The notes beneath the pieces are model-generated. The model saw only the letters and a program-made list of their open reading frames with translations. It did no database searches and had not been told where the DNA came from. From Diaporthe sp. PMI_573 (lineage: Eukaryota; Ascomycota; Sordariomycetes; Diaporthales; Diaporthaceae), in the NCBI GenBank assembly GCA_021399435.1, contig JAJTUP010000002.1:2294001-2358000 (forward strand): 64,000 nt of DNA, given 5' to 3'. Position 1 is the stretch's first letter. Each line of letters starts with the position of its first letter. Of this stretch, positions 11,751 to 24,400 are shown one piece after another. Made by a program: the position numbers and the translations under genes.

Positions 11751-12107
11751 ATGTCGCCCATCGTCGCCCGCGCCGCCGTCCGTGCCTCCACCCAGGCCCA
11801 GGCTACCAGGCAGTTCTCGGTGATGCGCACAATGCGCAACGTGGCCCGGTCGTTCGAGCCTCACCCATTCCAGCGCCTGCCCATCGCTGGCCAGACCCAG
11901 AGCGCCAGCTGGGGAAAGCAGGTCAAGCGGGTCGGATCCCAGGCCGTCGTGTAAGTACTTGAACCTTGATGAACAGCAGTCTCCAGAACCAACAGAGCTT
12001 TTTATTCTGACATTCTCTTCTCCAGTTACGCCGGTGGCTTCACAGTCATTCTGGGCTGGCCATACTTTGCCGCCAAGGCTCTTGACGGCCGCATTGGCGC
12101 TTTCTAG
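11751..12107 (+). CDS. Small mitochondrial membrane protein, family not recognised
   Basis: Two exons (11751-11950 and 12026-12107) joined by a 75-bp intron with a GTAAGT donor and TCCAG acceptor; 93 residues. The first 35 residues are rich in Arg, Ala, Ser and Gln with no acid, including RQFSVMRTMRN, a typical matrix-targeting presequence with a likely cleavage region. A short middle part (PHPFQRLP) follows, then one predicted membrane segment near residues 66-84 and a short tail ending GRIGAF. Size, presequence and single membrane helix suggest a small accessory subunit of an inner-membrane respiratory or ATP synthase complex. I cannot place it in a named subunit family. The strong leader and consensus intron make it a convincing gene. 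Confidence 0.8.
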
Positions 12108-13245
12108 ATGGTCTCTCCCGACTTCTCGGAGTTCAAGAGGGGGAATATTATATGGGATAATAGAAGTGACTGGGACCAAGGCATTACATCTGCACAGACA
12201 CAGAGCTCTGCCCATCGCGGATCTTGCATAGTTCTCGGCGTTCTGGTATAGGAGGATACCTTGTGATTGGGTTTAGAATACCACAATAGTTTTCGAGTAC
12301 TCTCAAAAGAGTATAATTCACCTTGTTCAAAACAATTCTCTTTTCGCATGTCATCGTTGTGGTAACACATTGTATTCGATGTGAGCTGGAAATCGGTTGA
12401 CTCTTACGATATAGTCCCGTGGGTTGAAAGTGTCACAAATATAACTTGTCGACAAGGATTTGATCTGCCCCAATGTTGAGGTTGAAGTGTCGTGAAGGCA
12501 AGACGCCTTCGAGGACTGTCTGAGAACTGCACATCGAGTGAAGTCTTTGTTAACATGCGATGCTGCTGTGAGACCATAATAAGGGAGTTTGGATAGTGCC
12601 AATGAGTTGCGAGGCGCGGCTAGCTGAGCCAGGCCGAGTCGATAGACTTGCCTCGGCCTATACGATCTGCTCGAGATGTCCTGCGTTCAAATGTGGTGGT
12701 CAAAATTAAGCTAGATTTGCTTTTTACCGTCTGCCATTTCTTCTTTCCCCCAATCCCACCCTAGTTCCAGGAATGGTGCAGCTTGACAGCTGAAACATGG
12801 GGCAGCATGTGGCCCACGCTTTTCGCTGAAGCCAATCCAGTCGCGCTAGTTTCGGGGCCCCTGTAGATCTGTTTGGTGAACGCTGTTTGAATCGCGTCGT
12901 GCGGCTCGTGCCAGTTGACGACGTTCTGCCATCCAAAAGCAGGCGCGACAACCACGGCCACCATCACAGCGACATCACCAGGAAGGCTCGACTCTCCGAG
13001 CGCGAGCCGCCCCGACGAAAGGTTCCACGTCTTCCCGACCGCGTCATGACGAGAGACTCGAGGTGATCTACCTACCCCCTGACGAGAAAGCTGCAGACGA
13101 CGCGACAGAGCTGGCCCCTGGCAAAAGCGGTGACCAGCTTGCGCCCCCCACCCACGCCTACACCGGGGCAAGGTGCATCTTCGATTACTAGCTATCCACC
13201 CATATCGTGAACTTGGGAGGGGGAGACGGCTGAAGCAGAGACAAG
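12108..13245. other. Intergenic region before arp1
   Basis: It holds the 3' UTR of the small mitochondrial gene and the promoter and leader of the actin-related gene. No frame is convincing on either strand. Confidence 0.55.
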
Positions 13246-14663
13246 ATGACCGAATCCCTGCACAACGCGCCCATAGTTCTGGACAACGGGTCCGGCACGA
13301 TACGAGCCGGCTTTGCTGGCGACGACCTGCCAAAATGCTACTTCCCTTCCTTCGTGGGACGACCCAAGCACCTCAGGGTACTCGCTGGCGCGCTGGAGGG
13401 CGAGGTCTTCATCGGGCAGAAGGCCGCGACGGAGCTCAGGGGGCTGTTGAAGATCCGTTACCCCCTGGAGCATGGCATTGTCACGGACTGGGACGATATG
13501 GAGAAGATCTGGGGATATGTATACGACGAAGGCTTGAAGACGCTGAGTGAGGAGGTGAGAATAACCTTCATTTCGAGGTGTAGAGAAACTCTGCGCACCC
13601 AGAATCAAGCTGATCGCGAGGACCTGGCTTAGCACCCCGTCCTCTTGACAGAACCGCCACTCAACCCACGGGCCAACCGCGACACGGCGGCCCAGATCCT
13701 CTTCGAGACGTTCAACGTGCCGGCGCTCTATACATCCATACAAGCTGTACTATCGCTGTACGCATCGGGCCGGACGACGGGTATCGTGCTCGACGCGGGC
13801 GACGGCGTGTCACACGCGGTGCCCGTGTACGAGGGTTTTGCCATCACCAACAGCATCCAGCGCATCGATGTCGCCGGCCGCGACATCACAGAGTATTTGC
13901 AGACGCTGCTGCGGAAGAGCGGCTACGTGTTCCACACCAGCGCGGAGAAGGAGGTCGTCAGGCACATTAAGGAGGCGGTCACATATGTGGCACACGACCC
14001 GAGGAAGGAGGAAAAGGACTGGGCGCAAATAAAGCTGGACCAGAACAAAGTTGTCGAGTACACGCTGCCGGACGGGAACAAGATGAAGGTACGTCCGCGG
14101 AGCGAGTGCCCCTTACCTGCAGACCTGCCTACATGTCGACCCCCTGCTGCACCACGCGGGAAGAAGTTGAAGCTGACTTTACGCAACCCAAACTTTAGAT
14201 CGGCGCTGAGCGGTTCAGGGCACCCGAGATCCTGTTCGACCCGGAGATCATCGGTCTCGAGTACCCAGGCGTTCACCAGATCGTGGTCGACTCGATCAAC
14301 AGGACAGACCTGGACCTGCGCAAGGCGCTGTACTCCAACATTGTGCTTTCCGGGGGCAGCACGCTCACCAAGGGCTTTGGCGACCGCCTGCTGACTGAGG
14401 TGCAGAGGCTGGCCGTCAAGGACATGCGCATAAAGATTTTTGCGCCGCCCGAGAGGAAGTACTCGACCTGGATCGGCGGCAGTATCCTGGCTGGTCTGAG
14501 CACATTTAGGAAGGTTAGTCGAGAACCCGGCTTGCAAACCCTCGCGCTGGGCTGCGTGTGCCTTGAGACTGTTTTTGTGGCTTACTGACGATGCGAATAG
14601 ATGTGGGTCAGCATTGACGACTGGCATGAAAACCCTGACATAATTCACACCAAGTTCACATGA
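13246..14663 (+). CDS. arp1: Actin-related protein 1 (centractin), dynactin filament subunit
   Basis: Four exons: 13246-13554, 13633-14088, 14199-14513, 14601-14663; introns of 78, 110 and 87 bp, giving 380 residues, the normal Arp1 length. The N-terminus has the actin phosphate-1 loop ([16 protein letters not shown]). The second nucleotide loop ([17 protein letters not shown]), the adenosine motif ([15 protein letters not shown]) and the actin-type end ([14 protein letters not shown], then a last exon ending in IHTKFT) follow in order. [12 protein letters not shown] replaces the DNase-binding loop of conventional actin, and the ends differ from actin as in centractin (Neurospora ro-4). It forms the short filament of dynactin, the dynein activator for nuclear and vesicle transport along microtubules. 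Each splice restores the frame and a conserved block; several donors precede in-frame stops, so the introns are needed. Confidence 0.95.
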
Positions 14664-15665
14664 GCAAGAGCAAAGCTATTTTGGTGTATGGGCAGACAGA
14701 GTACAGGAAATGTCCTGCAAAATGAGACACGAGGTAAAACACACACAAGAAGCGAGCGAGCGCGTATTCATGTTGCCTGGGGTTGGGAGGGCCTTTGACA
14801 TGTGCGAGGGGTGGTTGACGATGGGTAGCGACTCGTAACTAGAGGCATTTACTGCTGCAGTATCCGGAGTTGCAATCTCACCATAGATGGAGAAATGATA
14901 CCCAGGATGATGAAAGAGCTATGCCACTTGGTTGACTTCAGGAGAGACATGAGTCCAACTTATTGCTCAAATATTCGTACGAGTGTTTTTGTGCAACAAA
15001 ACTCGGAAATACTTGCTCACAGCTCCCCAGTATAAGACATCATAAACATCTGGTATTGACTCTCATAAATCACGTAATTTCATCGCAACCACGTTGTCAT
15101 AGAACACTTCATGCTGGAAATGGATGACAATCACAATACAACATTGTATGTCACTAAACATTCGAAGAAGAAAAAAATACAATCGCTTTGAGGGGTATAT
15201 GGTACACCAATGGCTTCTTTTCACCAGAACAAACGCCGCCCGCAATGAATTCCCTTTTCCCGCCCTGGAGTCTGCCAGCCAAGGGGGTGATCGAGTTTCG
15301 AAAATAGGAAGAAAACCGATCCAGGTCCATCTCTCTTTTTGAGCTTTCCTGTCTGCACTGAGGCACCCCGGGTAAAAAGACGCGCGCGCTAAAACATGAC
15401 CATTCGCTTGATTCCTTGACCGGACTTTTTTTTTGTTGTGACCTTTGAACGCCGAAATCGCAAAAAAATGGTGAATGTGTGCGTGCGTGCTGGTTAGACG
15501 ACGATTAGACAGTCACCATCGACTGACGAGGCTGCCGCCTAGATCGCTCATTGAGACCTGTGAATGCGAATGAGACGCCCCACTAGCCGTGACCGATAGA
15601 CAAACGGCGACCGCCAACATGCTTCCCTCACAGGCAGGACACACATCCGCGAGGAAGCACACCCA
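14664..15665. other. Convergent 3' intergenic region
   Basis: About 1 kb between the 3' ends of arp1 (+) and the DUF3602 gene (-). It contains short A- and T-runs and small frames only. Nothing beyond 3' UTRs can be supported. Confidence 0.55.
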
Positions 15666-16189
15666 TTACTTGTGAGAAAGCGAGGCGCTCAGCCTGCCCA
15701 GGAAGCCGGAGCGCGTGCTGCTGCCGCTCTTGGTGGATGCGTTGCTGGCGGTGGATGCGTCGCTGCCCTTTCGGAGCTGCTTGTTGCCGAAGGATGACGA
15801 GGCGGACTTGAAGTTTCCGGCACCGCCGCGGCCGGTGAAGGCGGGCCTCGAGGCAGACTCGGAGCGCTCCTTGCGCTCGTACTCGTCCTCGAAGGAGATC
15901 ACCGGGCGCTCGAGGCTCGAGTGAGCGTTGCCGGCGCCGCCGCGGCCAGAGTGGAACTTGTTCGTGGCCGTGGTCGAGTTGCTGATGGTGGGAGTGATAG
16001 GGGTGGGCACGCCCGAGGGGGCGGTCACTGCCTTGGGGGCCTTGAAGAAGTTGCCCGCGCCTCTGTTTGTCTGGGTTAGCCAAGGGTTTTCTCCAGATGG
16101 GGCTCGGTTAGAACGTACCCACGACCGGCGTGACACCAGGTCGAAGCTGCCACCGTTGGGTGGGGCTCAGTGATGGAGTAGGAGGGCAT
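15666..16189 (-). CDS. DUF3602 / Par32-like protein with three GRGGAGN repeats
   Basis: Two exons (16189-16119 and 16062-15666) with a 56-bp intron; 155 residues. Splicing creates the first of three copies of GRGGAGN (residues 22-28, 63-69, 101-107), the hallmark of the fungal DUF3602 family that includes yeast Par32. The copies are spaced about 40 residues apart in Ser/Thr/Pro-rich, disordered sequence, with ERPVISFEDEYE before the third. The C-terminus is Ser/Lys-rich with GFLGRLS. Yeast Par32 is hyperphosphorylated when TORC1 is inhibited and acts on ammonium transporters; a TOR or nitrogen link here is inferred from that. An unspliced reading from 16136 gives a similar C-terminus but loses the first repeat. 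The leader is rich in GT/CA and TATG repeats. Confidence 0.85.
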
Positions 16190-19069
16190 GTTGATATGCT
16201 GATGTGTGATTGTGGGTGTGGGTGTAAGGTGTGTGTGTAGTTGAGGGTGTATGTGTAAGTGTATGTGCGTATGTATTTGTTTTGGCTCTGGATCTTGCAG
16301 ATGGTTTTGGTTTATGAGCAGAGTATGTTTATGAGCAAAGTATATCACTTGAATAAACTTCGAGAAGAAGGGGGGCCGCAAGTGGGTGGTGGTGTGAGAG
16401 GATGGTGAGGAGGGGGGACTTGATATAAGAGAGGTGGGACTCATACACAACCAAGTACACGAGTACACGAGTACATGAGTACCTCCGTACATGCCCAGGT
16501 AGCCAGAGCACGTCTTGGAGGGGCTGAAATTTACAGAGCCGTGGGGATTCCGCTAAGAGTAGAACCCCCGTGGCAACCAACCGTGTGACCAGAAGCTGCG
16601 TGCCACGGCCATGACAATAATAGTAATAGCGGCTTGGTTGCTCAGCAAGCTATGACACTTTGTGAAGAGATTTCACCATGTCACGACCAAGGAATGAGGA
16701 AACGTGCCAGGTTTGGGGGCGGCCCGTGAGGGAAAAGTTCTCACAGCGCCATCTCGCTTGGCAGACAAGGCCACTGAACGAACGGCTGACTGCCCCAGGT
16801 GCCCAGGTCTAGAGGCCCGCTGGGAGCAGTCCGGATACAGGCCTGGCCGCGCTGGCGCTTAGCAGTTAACGGCAGTTACTCGCAGGGCCTCGCAGGGCCT
16901 CGCAGGGCCTTTCAGGGGGCCACCCAGGGGACCCCAGGGGCGGCACAGGTGGCTCGTGATGCCGGATGACCATTCAGTTACGAAATGGCGTCTCTTGCAC
17001 CGTCACAAGACCTGCCTGCCTGGCTTTCGATGGGGTAACCATTACCCCATAGATTCCCTCCCTGCGACACTTTTTAGTCATGCCCTGCCTCGCCCCCTTT
17101 GTACCTCTGCCGCCCTCTCCTGCGCGCAGCAGTACTTCCGTCCCCTCTCGGCAGAGACGAAGCTGGCATGAAAATCATCTCTGATTGCCCTTCCACCATG
17201 TTGTTTCGCTTGTTGCTGGCCCCTTCCTGCCCCCGCTGCCCGTCTGCCCCCGTCCACATACTCCCTCAGTAGCACCGCAGGGTCACTGAGATCCGGGGTT
17301 CGCCAAGCAGAAGCGAACCGTTGGCTCGAGTCGACGGCTGTGCCTGCGTGCCTGCGACGGGCACCCACGCCCATGCGCTCCTCCGCGAGATTATGATTCG
17401 ACCGCGGGCCCTCTCGCCCGTCCGTGACGATGCATTTGCAATTTGTGGACGAGATTGCGTCCACCACCATGACCATGGCCAACAGCCGAGCGAGCTGCTA
17501 GCTAGCTGTCGCACTCGCTGGCTCCCTTGCCTGGCTCCCGCTTCCCACACTAAACGCCTCTACTTCTGGAGGACCATGTGTGCGTGTAACGGAGAAGGCT
17601 TGTCTTCTGCCGAGGCAGGTCGAGCTTCCTCTCCTCTCAGGTCTGCGTCTGCGTGTGGGCAAAACATCGTGGGATATGCTAGCGTTCCAGTTTGTGCGTG
17701 CCACGCGGGAGCATGGCAATGTGACATTCCCTGGCCTCCTTCACACGTACCCCTGAGGTTGGCAAGACCTGCAAGGGAGGAGGCAAGAGGCTACCCAACC
17801 CCGGATTTTAGGGCTGGGCCGGATTGGTGGTGATGCCAAGGGGGGGGGGGACTGATCGCTCGCTGCAGATCTCACATCCAACCAGGCAGCTGCATGCGAT
17901 ACCACCCAGCGTACCTGTGGACACAGGTGTAGCTGTTGTCAGCCAAGCTCGTGAGCTCGACAGGCTCAGGTGCAGAGAGCCCCTCGACTGCCTGAATCGT
18001 GCGAGCTTCTCCCGCCCAGCCGTCCCGCCAGTTCAGCAATGTCTGTGCCTGCTTGACGCTCCACCGATGACGCAGAGACGCAGCCCCGTGGTGTCATGAC
18101 AATCCACCACTGGATCTCGAGAGGTCCGCGAGATGGAGGCGAGCCACCGCTGCGGTTTTGACAGCACACTAGAACATTGCCCCCCGGTCACGGTCACGGT
18201 GCCGGGCAGAATTTTTTTTTAGCAACGCCTCATCATTCTGGTCATTCTGCGGTGGGGCCTCGGCTGTTCGCGGTCCAAGCGGGTCCTCCCAGGGCTGATG
18301 ATCTCGGTCCGGGAATCTGGGGAAGCGCGAAGCTCGCCCCGGGGTTGCCCTGGGAAACTTGGACGTGGAAAGAAGAAAAAAATCCTCTTGTTTTGATTCC
18401 CTCCCCACTCTAGCCCGTTCTCTTCCTCCCCCCCTCGTATCTGATTCTTCATAACAGCAACGTCATTCATGCGCCCGAGAAATACTTCACCCAAGGACTT
18501 TTTTTTTTCTCTTTTTTTTCCCTTTGGTGCTGACATGGGGGCACTAAGCAAATAGACACGCTAGCTTACCCGCGGAGATGCTCTTTTCACTCAGTGGTGC
18601 TGTTCGACGTTTCACGCGGCTCCCGGAGTAACATCAGACCAGGACGGTCCAGAAAATCACGAAATCTGGTCGAGACACCCGACTGCCATTTGCTAGTTTG
18701 TCCAAGCTACGGCTGTCCCCGTTGAGACAGGACCTGATACTGGAAAGACGTGACGGCAACGCCGTATGGCGAAGATTACCATCGTCACCTGCGCCTCTGA
18801 GGAGATGGAGAATGTTCTCTTATTCGATGAATCTGGGCAAATTACTGGTGACACAACGCAAGCGATGAACAGCGACATGCCCTGCCAGGTCTACTGGACA
18901 CCCTGAACAGGAAACTAGACCTTGCTCTTTGGTGCTGCAAAGAGCGAGTGGACCTTTGAGGCGGCCGACAGCCCGGACCCAAGCCTTCCCTGGTCACAGA
19001 GGTCAGAGCTGATTGAGCAGCCTCGCCCTCTCTCATCACGACGTCTTGCGCACTAGAATTGCCAATATC
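16190..19069. other. Intergenic region upstream of the DUF3602 gene
   Basis: About 2.9 kb. The part near 16200-16500 is the DUF3602 promoter and leader, with dense GTGTGT and TACACGAG-type simple sequence. From 16600 to 19000 there are only overlapping frames of biased composition, homopolymers (G10 near 17841, T runs near 18215 and 18500), and the 3' flank of the dehydrogenase gene. Confidence 0.5.
16881..16910 (+). repeat. Tandem repeat of CGCAGGGCCT
   Basis: Three exact copies of a 10-base unit, followed by a decayed fourth (TTCAGGGGGC) and further CCAGGGG motifs. Non-coding. Confidence 0.85.
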
Positions 19070-19996
19070 CTAATCGAAGCTGCGGTATTTCCCCTCGACA
19101 AATGTGGCATAATGTGGCAGGTCTTGCTTTCCCTCTACCAGTTCGAGGTAAAACGCAGCATGCCCTTCACCGCTGGGTGTCTTGCCAACTGCTCCTCCTT
19201 CCTTCGTCCTCTCGTCGGCGAAGAAGAATCTGTCGCGCTCTCATTAGCAAGTGCTGGGAGAGACTAGGACGTTACGCCAGTTTGATCACCCTGAACGCCG
19301 AGTATGCGACGGTCAAGCCGCCGATAGAACGCGAAACCACGAGGAAGGAGAAAGTACATAATCAACGTCCAGCGTCGATTTGGGCCCTGCGACTTGACAG
19401 AACAGGGGCTGTGGATAATGAAAGAGTAACAGCAAAAGCACCTACCGGATTCCCTTGTTCTTGAGCACATTGTCAGCTGTGCCCACCCAGTGATTCGCGC
19501 CAGACTTCCCGATCCCGAGCGACGTGTAGACGGCAACAGGAGGAATCGTCTTGGGCAGCAGATTGCCCGTCATGATGAACGTGCCCTTCCTGCCGTCCTT
19601 GCCCTCCCGTCCTTGCCACACTTTCACCGCCTCCCTCGCGGCAACATACGGCGACTTGATCATAATGTCGAGGTCCCGGTCCAGGTCCGAGTCCACGATG
19701 GAGAACGGGTTCTCCGGGTCCGAGGGCGGGGTGAGCGACGCCGCGTTCCAGACGACGACGGACGGGAACTCGAGGCCCGCCGACTTGACTTTGTCGAACA
19801 CGGCCGGGACCGCCGCCGGGTCGGAGAGGTCGGCCTGGATATGGAACGGGTTGGAGGAGGTGTCGGCCGACGGCGGGCTGGAACGCGAGACGGTGGCCAC
19901 GCGGTATCCGGCGTCGACGAAGCCCTTGGCCAGTGCGGTGCCGATGTTGGAGCCGACGCCGAAGATGACGGCTACGTCTGAGTTGGATGGCGCCAT
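19070..19996 (-). CDS. Atypical short-chain dehydrogenase/reductase (SDR) family protein
   Basis: Two exons (19996-19446 and 19229-19070) around a 216-bp intron; 236 residues. The N-terminus has the Rossmann nucleotide motif GVGSNIG (residues 13-19), the TVSRSS segment expected of an NADP-type second strand, ADLSD (the adenine-contact Asp) and WNAAS in place of the usual NNAG. The catalytic YxxxK is not intact: the aligned region reads VYTSLGIGKSG, with Lys six residues after Tyr. The frame runs past the donor and stops after one codon (KNKGIR), which would truncate the protein. Splicing to 19229 instead gives FFFADERT...GEGHAAFYLELVEG...YATFVEGKY, the normal C-terminal half of this fungal subfamily, so the two-exon model is preferred. 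The substrate is unknown and activity is doubtful. Confidence 0.85.
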
Positions 19997-21443
19997 TGTA
20001 GCCTTTGTGCTCCAGAGATTGCGGGTGCTTTGGAAGATTTCTTTAATGGCTGTCTAGGTATCGTTGTTGACTCGATAAGGACAATACCCATGGCCTCAAG
20101 ATAGTTTGCTTCAAGCACGAGACACACTCCCTTTTATTTTCCCAGTCATGAGTAACTGCGAATCAAGGCATCAAAATGCATGTGTAACACTACGCAACTT
20201 CCCCTCGATTCCACGCAAGCGACGCGAGCTGGCCATTACTAATGGCCTCGCGCCGCGCACAGCCTGTGATTTCGAAGCACGGCACGACTCGGACAAGTCG
20301 GACGCGGGACGCACTAAGAGCCCGCAACGCTGCTGCCCGTCAGCTAGCCAGATCCAGCACACATATCGCAGCACGCCCGCTCAGCGCACAAAGCTTATTG
20401 TGAAACCCGACTTCGTCCTGCGTGGTCGTTTCCCGTTGTCCGCACACATCCGCCAATTAGTCTTTGCATGCGATGAGGGGGAGGCTATACAAGCTCGCGC
20501 CGGGCGCCGCCTGTACTTACCAGCCGGATTAAGCTCCGGCCGAAAAGCTTTTTGGGTTGGGCCCGAGTCCACCAACGTTGTGTGGGCCTACGCATCTCAA
20601 CACATTTGTTCTACAGAGACGACATGATATGGTGAATAGAAGCATGCATTAAACCATTTTCCAAGGGTATCCAACATGATGATCAACATATGCTTGGCCC
20701 GAGGCCGGTCGTGTGTTGGATGAGACGGGAATGTCCGTTCCGTCGAGGCTTCCTTCGCTCGACCCCGAGCTGTCATCGTCATCACCGCCATCACCGACCA
20801 GCAGGGCCCGCTGGATTCAAGAAATCAACACATCGCCGCTGCTCCTTTCATTCCTCCAGACCCCTACCGCCATAAGCCCAACGGTGGTCATGTCATCGTA
20901 ATTGTGATTGCTCTCCCCCTCGTTCCTTCCTCCGCAACGGTATTCGTCTATCATCACGACGAACTCCCCGGAAGTGCCCTTTTCTCATGCCTTTTTCAAA
21001 ATATGTGCTGAAGTGAAGTCTATAAACGCACGCTGACACGACGGGACACCCCTGGTGTGATGTTGTAGACCACAAGGGGAGGATGTCTCGAATGATTCCC
21101 CAGCCCGACGGGGCAGACAAATATTATTAACTTCTGCGTCGTCCATGTAATCGGCAAGAGTCCATTATGTTGATATATCGGGCAGGCCAGCCAGCGGCCC
21201 GAGCCCGGACTCTCAGGCGGCGGCGAATCTCACGCAACGAAGGTGCTGCCACAGGAGAACATGCCCGTCGTTTCTACCGGCCGAGACCATTTTGGACAGC
21301 ACGCAGCCAGCCGTCATAGGGAGAGCCCTTCCTCTAAAAGGTGTCTGACTCCTGTGACACGACAGAACCGAATGTATCTATGTCAATTGACCGTGTCAGC
21401 TACCAATGCCCTTGGTTGAGAACCTCGTCGAAGCTGTAGAGAA
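19997..21443. other. Intergenic region between SDR gene and large disordered-protein gene
   Basis: It contains the SDR promoter near 20000-20200 and the 3' UTR of the large minus-strand gene up to 21443. A possible last exon of that gene lies near 21310-21351 (see findings). No other gene is supported. Confidence 0.5.
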
Positions 21444-24400
21444 TCACATACCTCTCTTCCTTCTCTTTTCCTCATCTCCAGCCGGAGCTGGGCTTCTCGT
21501 GCCCATTGCACGAGGCCCACTGGGTCTCCGACCAGGCGCACCGAGTACATTCTGCAGGTTGCGATTCTCTGGTTTGGGGCTGTCGGAAGGCTTGTAACCT
21601 AGTGTCGAGATCCGACTCCTGGTCGGGGTCGTGGTTCGCGGTCCAGGCTCTTCCAAGGGCTCCTTTGGCGGCCGCGGCGGTCCCGACTGGGCAGGCGAGT
21701 TGCCCGACCATGTGTACTGGCCCTGCTCACCGGTGGCAGACCCGTTGCTAAATCTTGGCTGGTGCCCAGCATAACGGCCCAGACTAGTGACCGAGCCAAA
21801 GTCTGCTGACTTGGGTGACATGGGAGTGTCGAAGTCCTGGGCGGAGCTCTCAAGGGCATTCCGAAACTGTTCGGTCTGGCCGGGGCGTGGTTGTGGGTGC
21901 TGCAAGTTCAGTGAGTTGCGGTGAGCCTTGTATTTGGGATCCTCTGGCGTTGCGTAGTTCATAGGGAAAGTTTGTAGGGCCTCGGGCTGCACAGGGCTTT
22001 GTGAAGTTGGGACCGGAGTACGACTCACACCGGCCATGGTGAATTGCATCTCGGGCTCAATCTGATTGGGGTCGTGCCGTTGGTTTCCGTCAAGGTTCGT
22101 ATCCGAGTAACCAGAGGGGAGCTGGTCATCACCGTACGGATCCGTCACTGGGTAGTTCTCGTATATCGCAAAGTCCGAACCTGAGCGAGAGGGCCCCCCA
22201 CGCAACGAACCGGCCTCCGTGTCCTTGGACTTTCTAAAGGCCTTGCCAACACTCGACGCAGTGGTTTCAGACCAACGGGAAATTTTGGGGAACCAGGTCG
22301 AAGAACCGCTCGACTTGTGCTTCTTTCGATTCTCAGTGCGAGGAGTGTTCTCGTTGCTCAAGGACGCTTGGCCACCAGGTGGCACTTGTGGGGGGGTTCC
22401 TAGGGGTACGGAGCTGCCGCGTTCCGGCTCTCGATCTGGACTGAGCATGTCCGTATTGCTGTGGTTATGGATAACGACATTGGAGTCCTCGTTAAAATCG
22501 TCCTCGTCTCCCTCCGGCACGGTACTGATCCGGTGGCCCGACGACACCTTTCGCTCGTATCCATACGAGGCATTCCGGGGAATGGAAAGATGACCAGATT
22601 GACTGCCGTAGCTTGCAGTCGAAGTACCTGCGTGGCCCTCGGGCTCATAGCCACGGTCTTGCTCATACTGAACAGCTGGCTGGATGTTGTCGAGGGATGG
22701 ACCGCTGTCGTGGCTGATACCGCCGGGAGCAGTCTGTGATTTCAAAACATCAACCTCTCCAAGCAGCTGCATCAGCATGTCCTCGATTCTGGTAAGGTCG
22801 TTCGTGCCTTTGGCGCCGAGTCCCTTAAGTGCCCTTCGCCAAAGGTTTCGCGTCTTCTTCTCATTATCCGTGCCAGCGTGCGAACCTTGGACCGACCGCG
22901 CCGCACTGCCTGGGAACGGCCGCGGACCGCCGATATGGCGCTGCACGGTCTTATCGGTGTTCTCTTTGACCTCTGTGATGATGACATCTTCAGTGTCGGC
23001 GAGCATCTTCTTGATGTCGTCGAAAGAGTTCCGCATCTCAGCCGCGGTACGAACCAAAGTGACCAAGATCTCAGTATCGCGTGCGCTGCGTTGAGCGTCA
23101 CGAACCATGAGGTGTTGCATAAGTGCAATGATATCGTTTGACTCGATGCGATCAATGCCTGCACCAGTGGCTGCATCATACAATGGAGAGCCCATGCCTT
23201 GAGAAAGACCACTCATGTGCTTGGAGTCCTGTGGGTTGTAAAATGGATCCATGTTGCCAGGCATGGGTGGATGCTGGTTGTAATCGATGCCCTTGCCCTT
23301 ACCTTGAAAATCGGGCGTTCTGTTAGGGCCCTGTGAGATGTAGCCTTCATCGATCTTTGGTCCAAAGGGGCTCCGGGCACCATAGCCCGTAACGTACCCA
23401 TCAGGGTCGAAGTGAGGCGCTTGTCCAAGATCGATATCGAGTCCAGGCGCATTGGCGAGAGGACTAGTGCCCTCATAGGGGTTGGTGACGATAGTGTCTC
23501 GCTTGCGGTCCTCGGAGGTGCGATGCCACTCTTCGTCAATGTCCTGACTTGCCTGTCGGCTGTGAGAGTGTGCCATGGCAGCTGCCGTTGCGACCGCAGC
23601 CGCACCAGCGGCCTCGTCCAGAGTCAAGGATTGCCCGCTGACGGATTCCTGGAGACCTCGACTTCCATTGACACTTCGTTGCGTGGGTGTCATTGGCTCC
23701 TGCTCCTCCCATTGTCCGTTTCTAGCTTCTTGCGTGGCGCTGAATCGATCACTCATCCGTGATGGGTTGGTGAGCGAATCATCGTCATGACCAAAGTACC
23801 CTATCTCTGGCAACGGGTCATTGACGTCTGGCAAGCCGCTGTGTCCGATGTTTGCTTTCTCATACTCGCCAACGAGGCGGTCGACACTATGTGTAGGAGT
23901 ACTGGCTGGCAAGTAGCCTTCGTTGGTCCGGTCCTTGAACGACTTGTTCCGCTGGACGCCTCCGCCCACGGTTTCGCTTACAGAGTCTTCATGATCAGTA
24001 CCCTGTCTTCCCTTGCCCTTGGCAGCTGCCCGGAGGGCTGCCGCTGCAGCACCCACAGCAGCACCAGTGATGGCAGCTTCCGAAGCCGTTGGAGAGTGTC
24101 GATACTTTGTTCTTGGGACCTTGCGACCATATTCGTCGAGTTCGTACTCCTCGAATTCATGCGGTCGGTCAGAGGCTTGTGAAGCGACCTCGTCTTCGGC
24201 CGTGCGTCGGCTCTCTTGAGAGTCCTTATGACGGAATGCTGTCTGGTCCGTGACGTCTTCCTCGCAGATGACCTCGGAGCTACGAGGGTCGTACTGACGG
24301 CCACTGCGGCCAGATTCGCCGGTGAGCACAGATTCGTCCAAGGCCGAGCCCTCGACAAGAGACGCAACATGAGATTGAACACCAGTCGGCGAGTTCACGA

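Noticed and set aside
16076..16492. 138-codon minus-strand frame upstream of the DUF3602 gene
   Set aside because: It starts in the simple-sequence leader and continues through the intron; only the part from 16189 to the donor at 16118 is coding.
19264..19536. Minus-strand frame that could serve as the second exon of the SDR gene
   Set aside because: It lies in the 216-bp intron and gives no family resemblance, whereas splicing to 19229 restores FFFADERT and the normal C-terminus.
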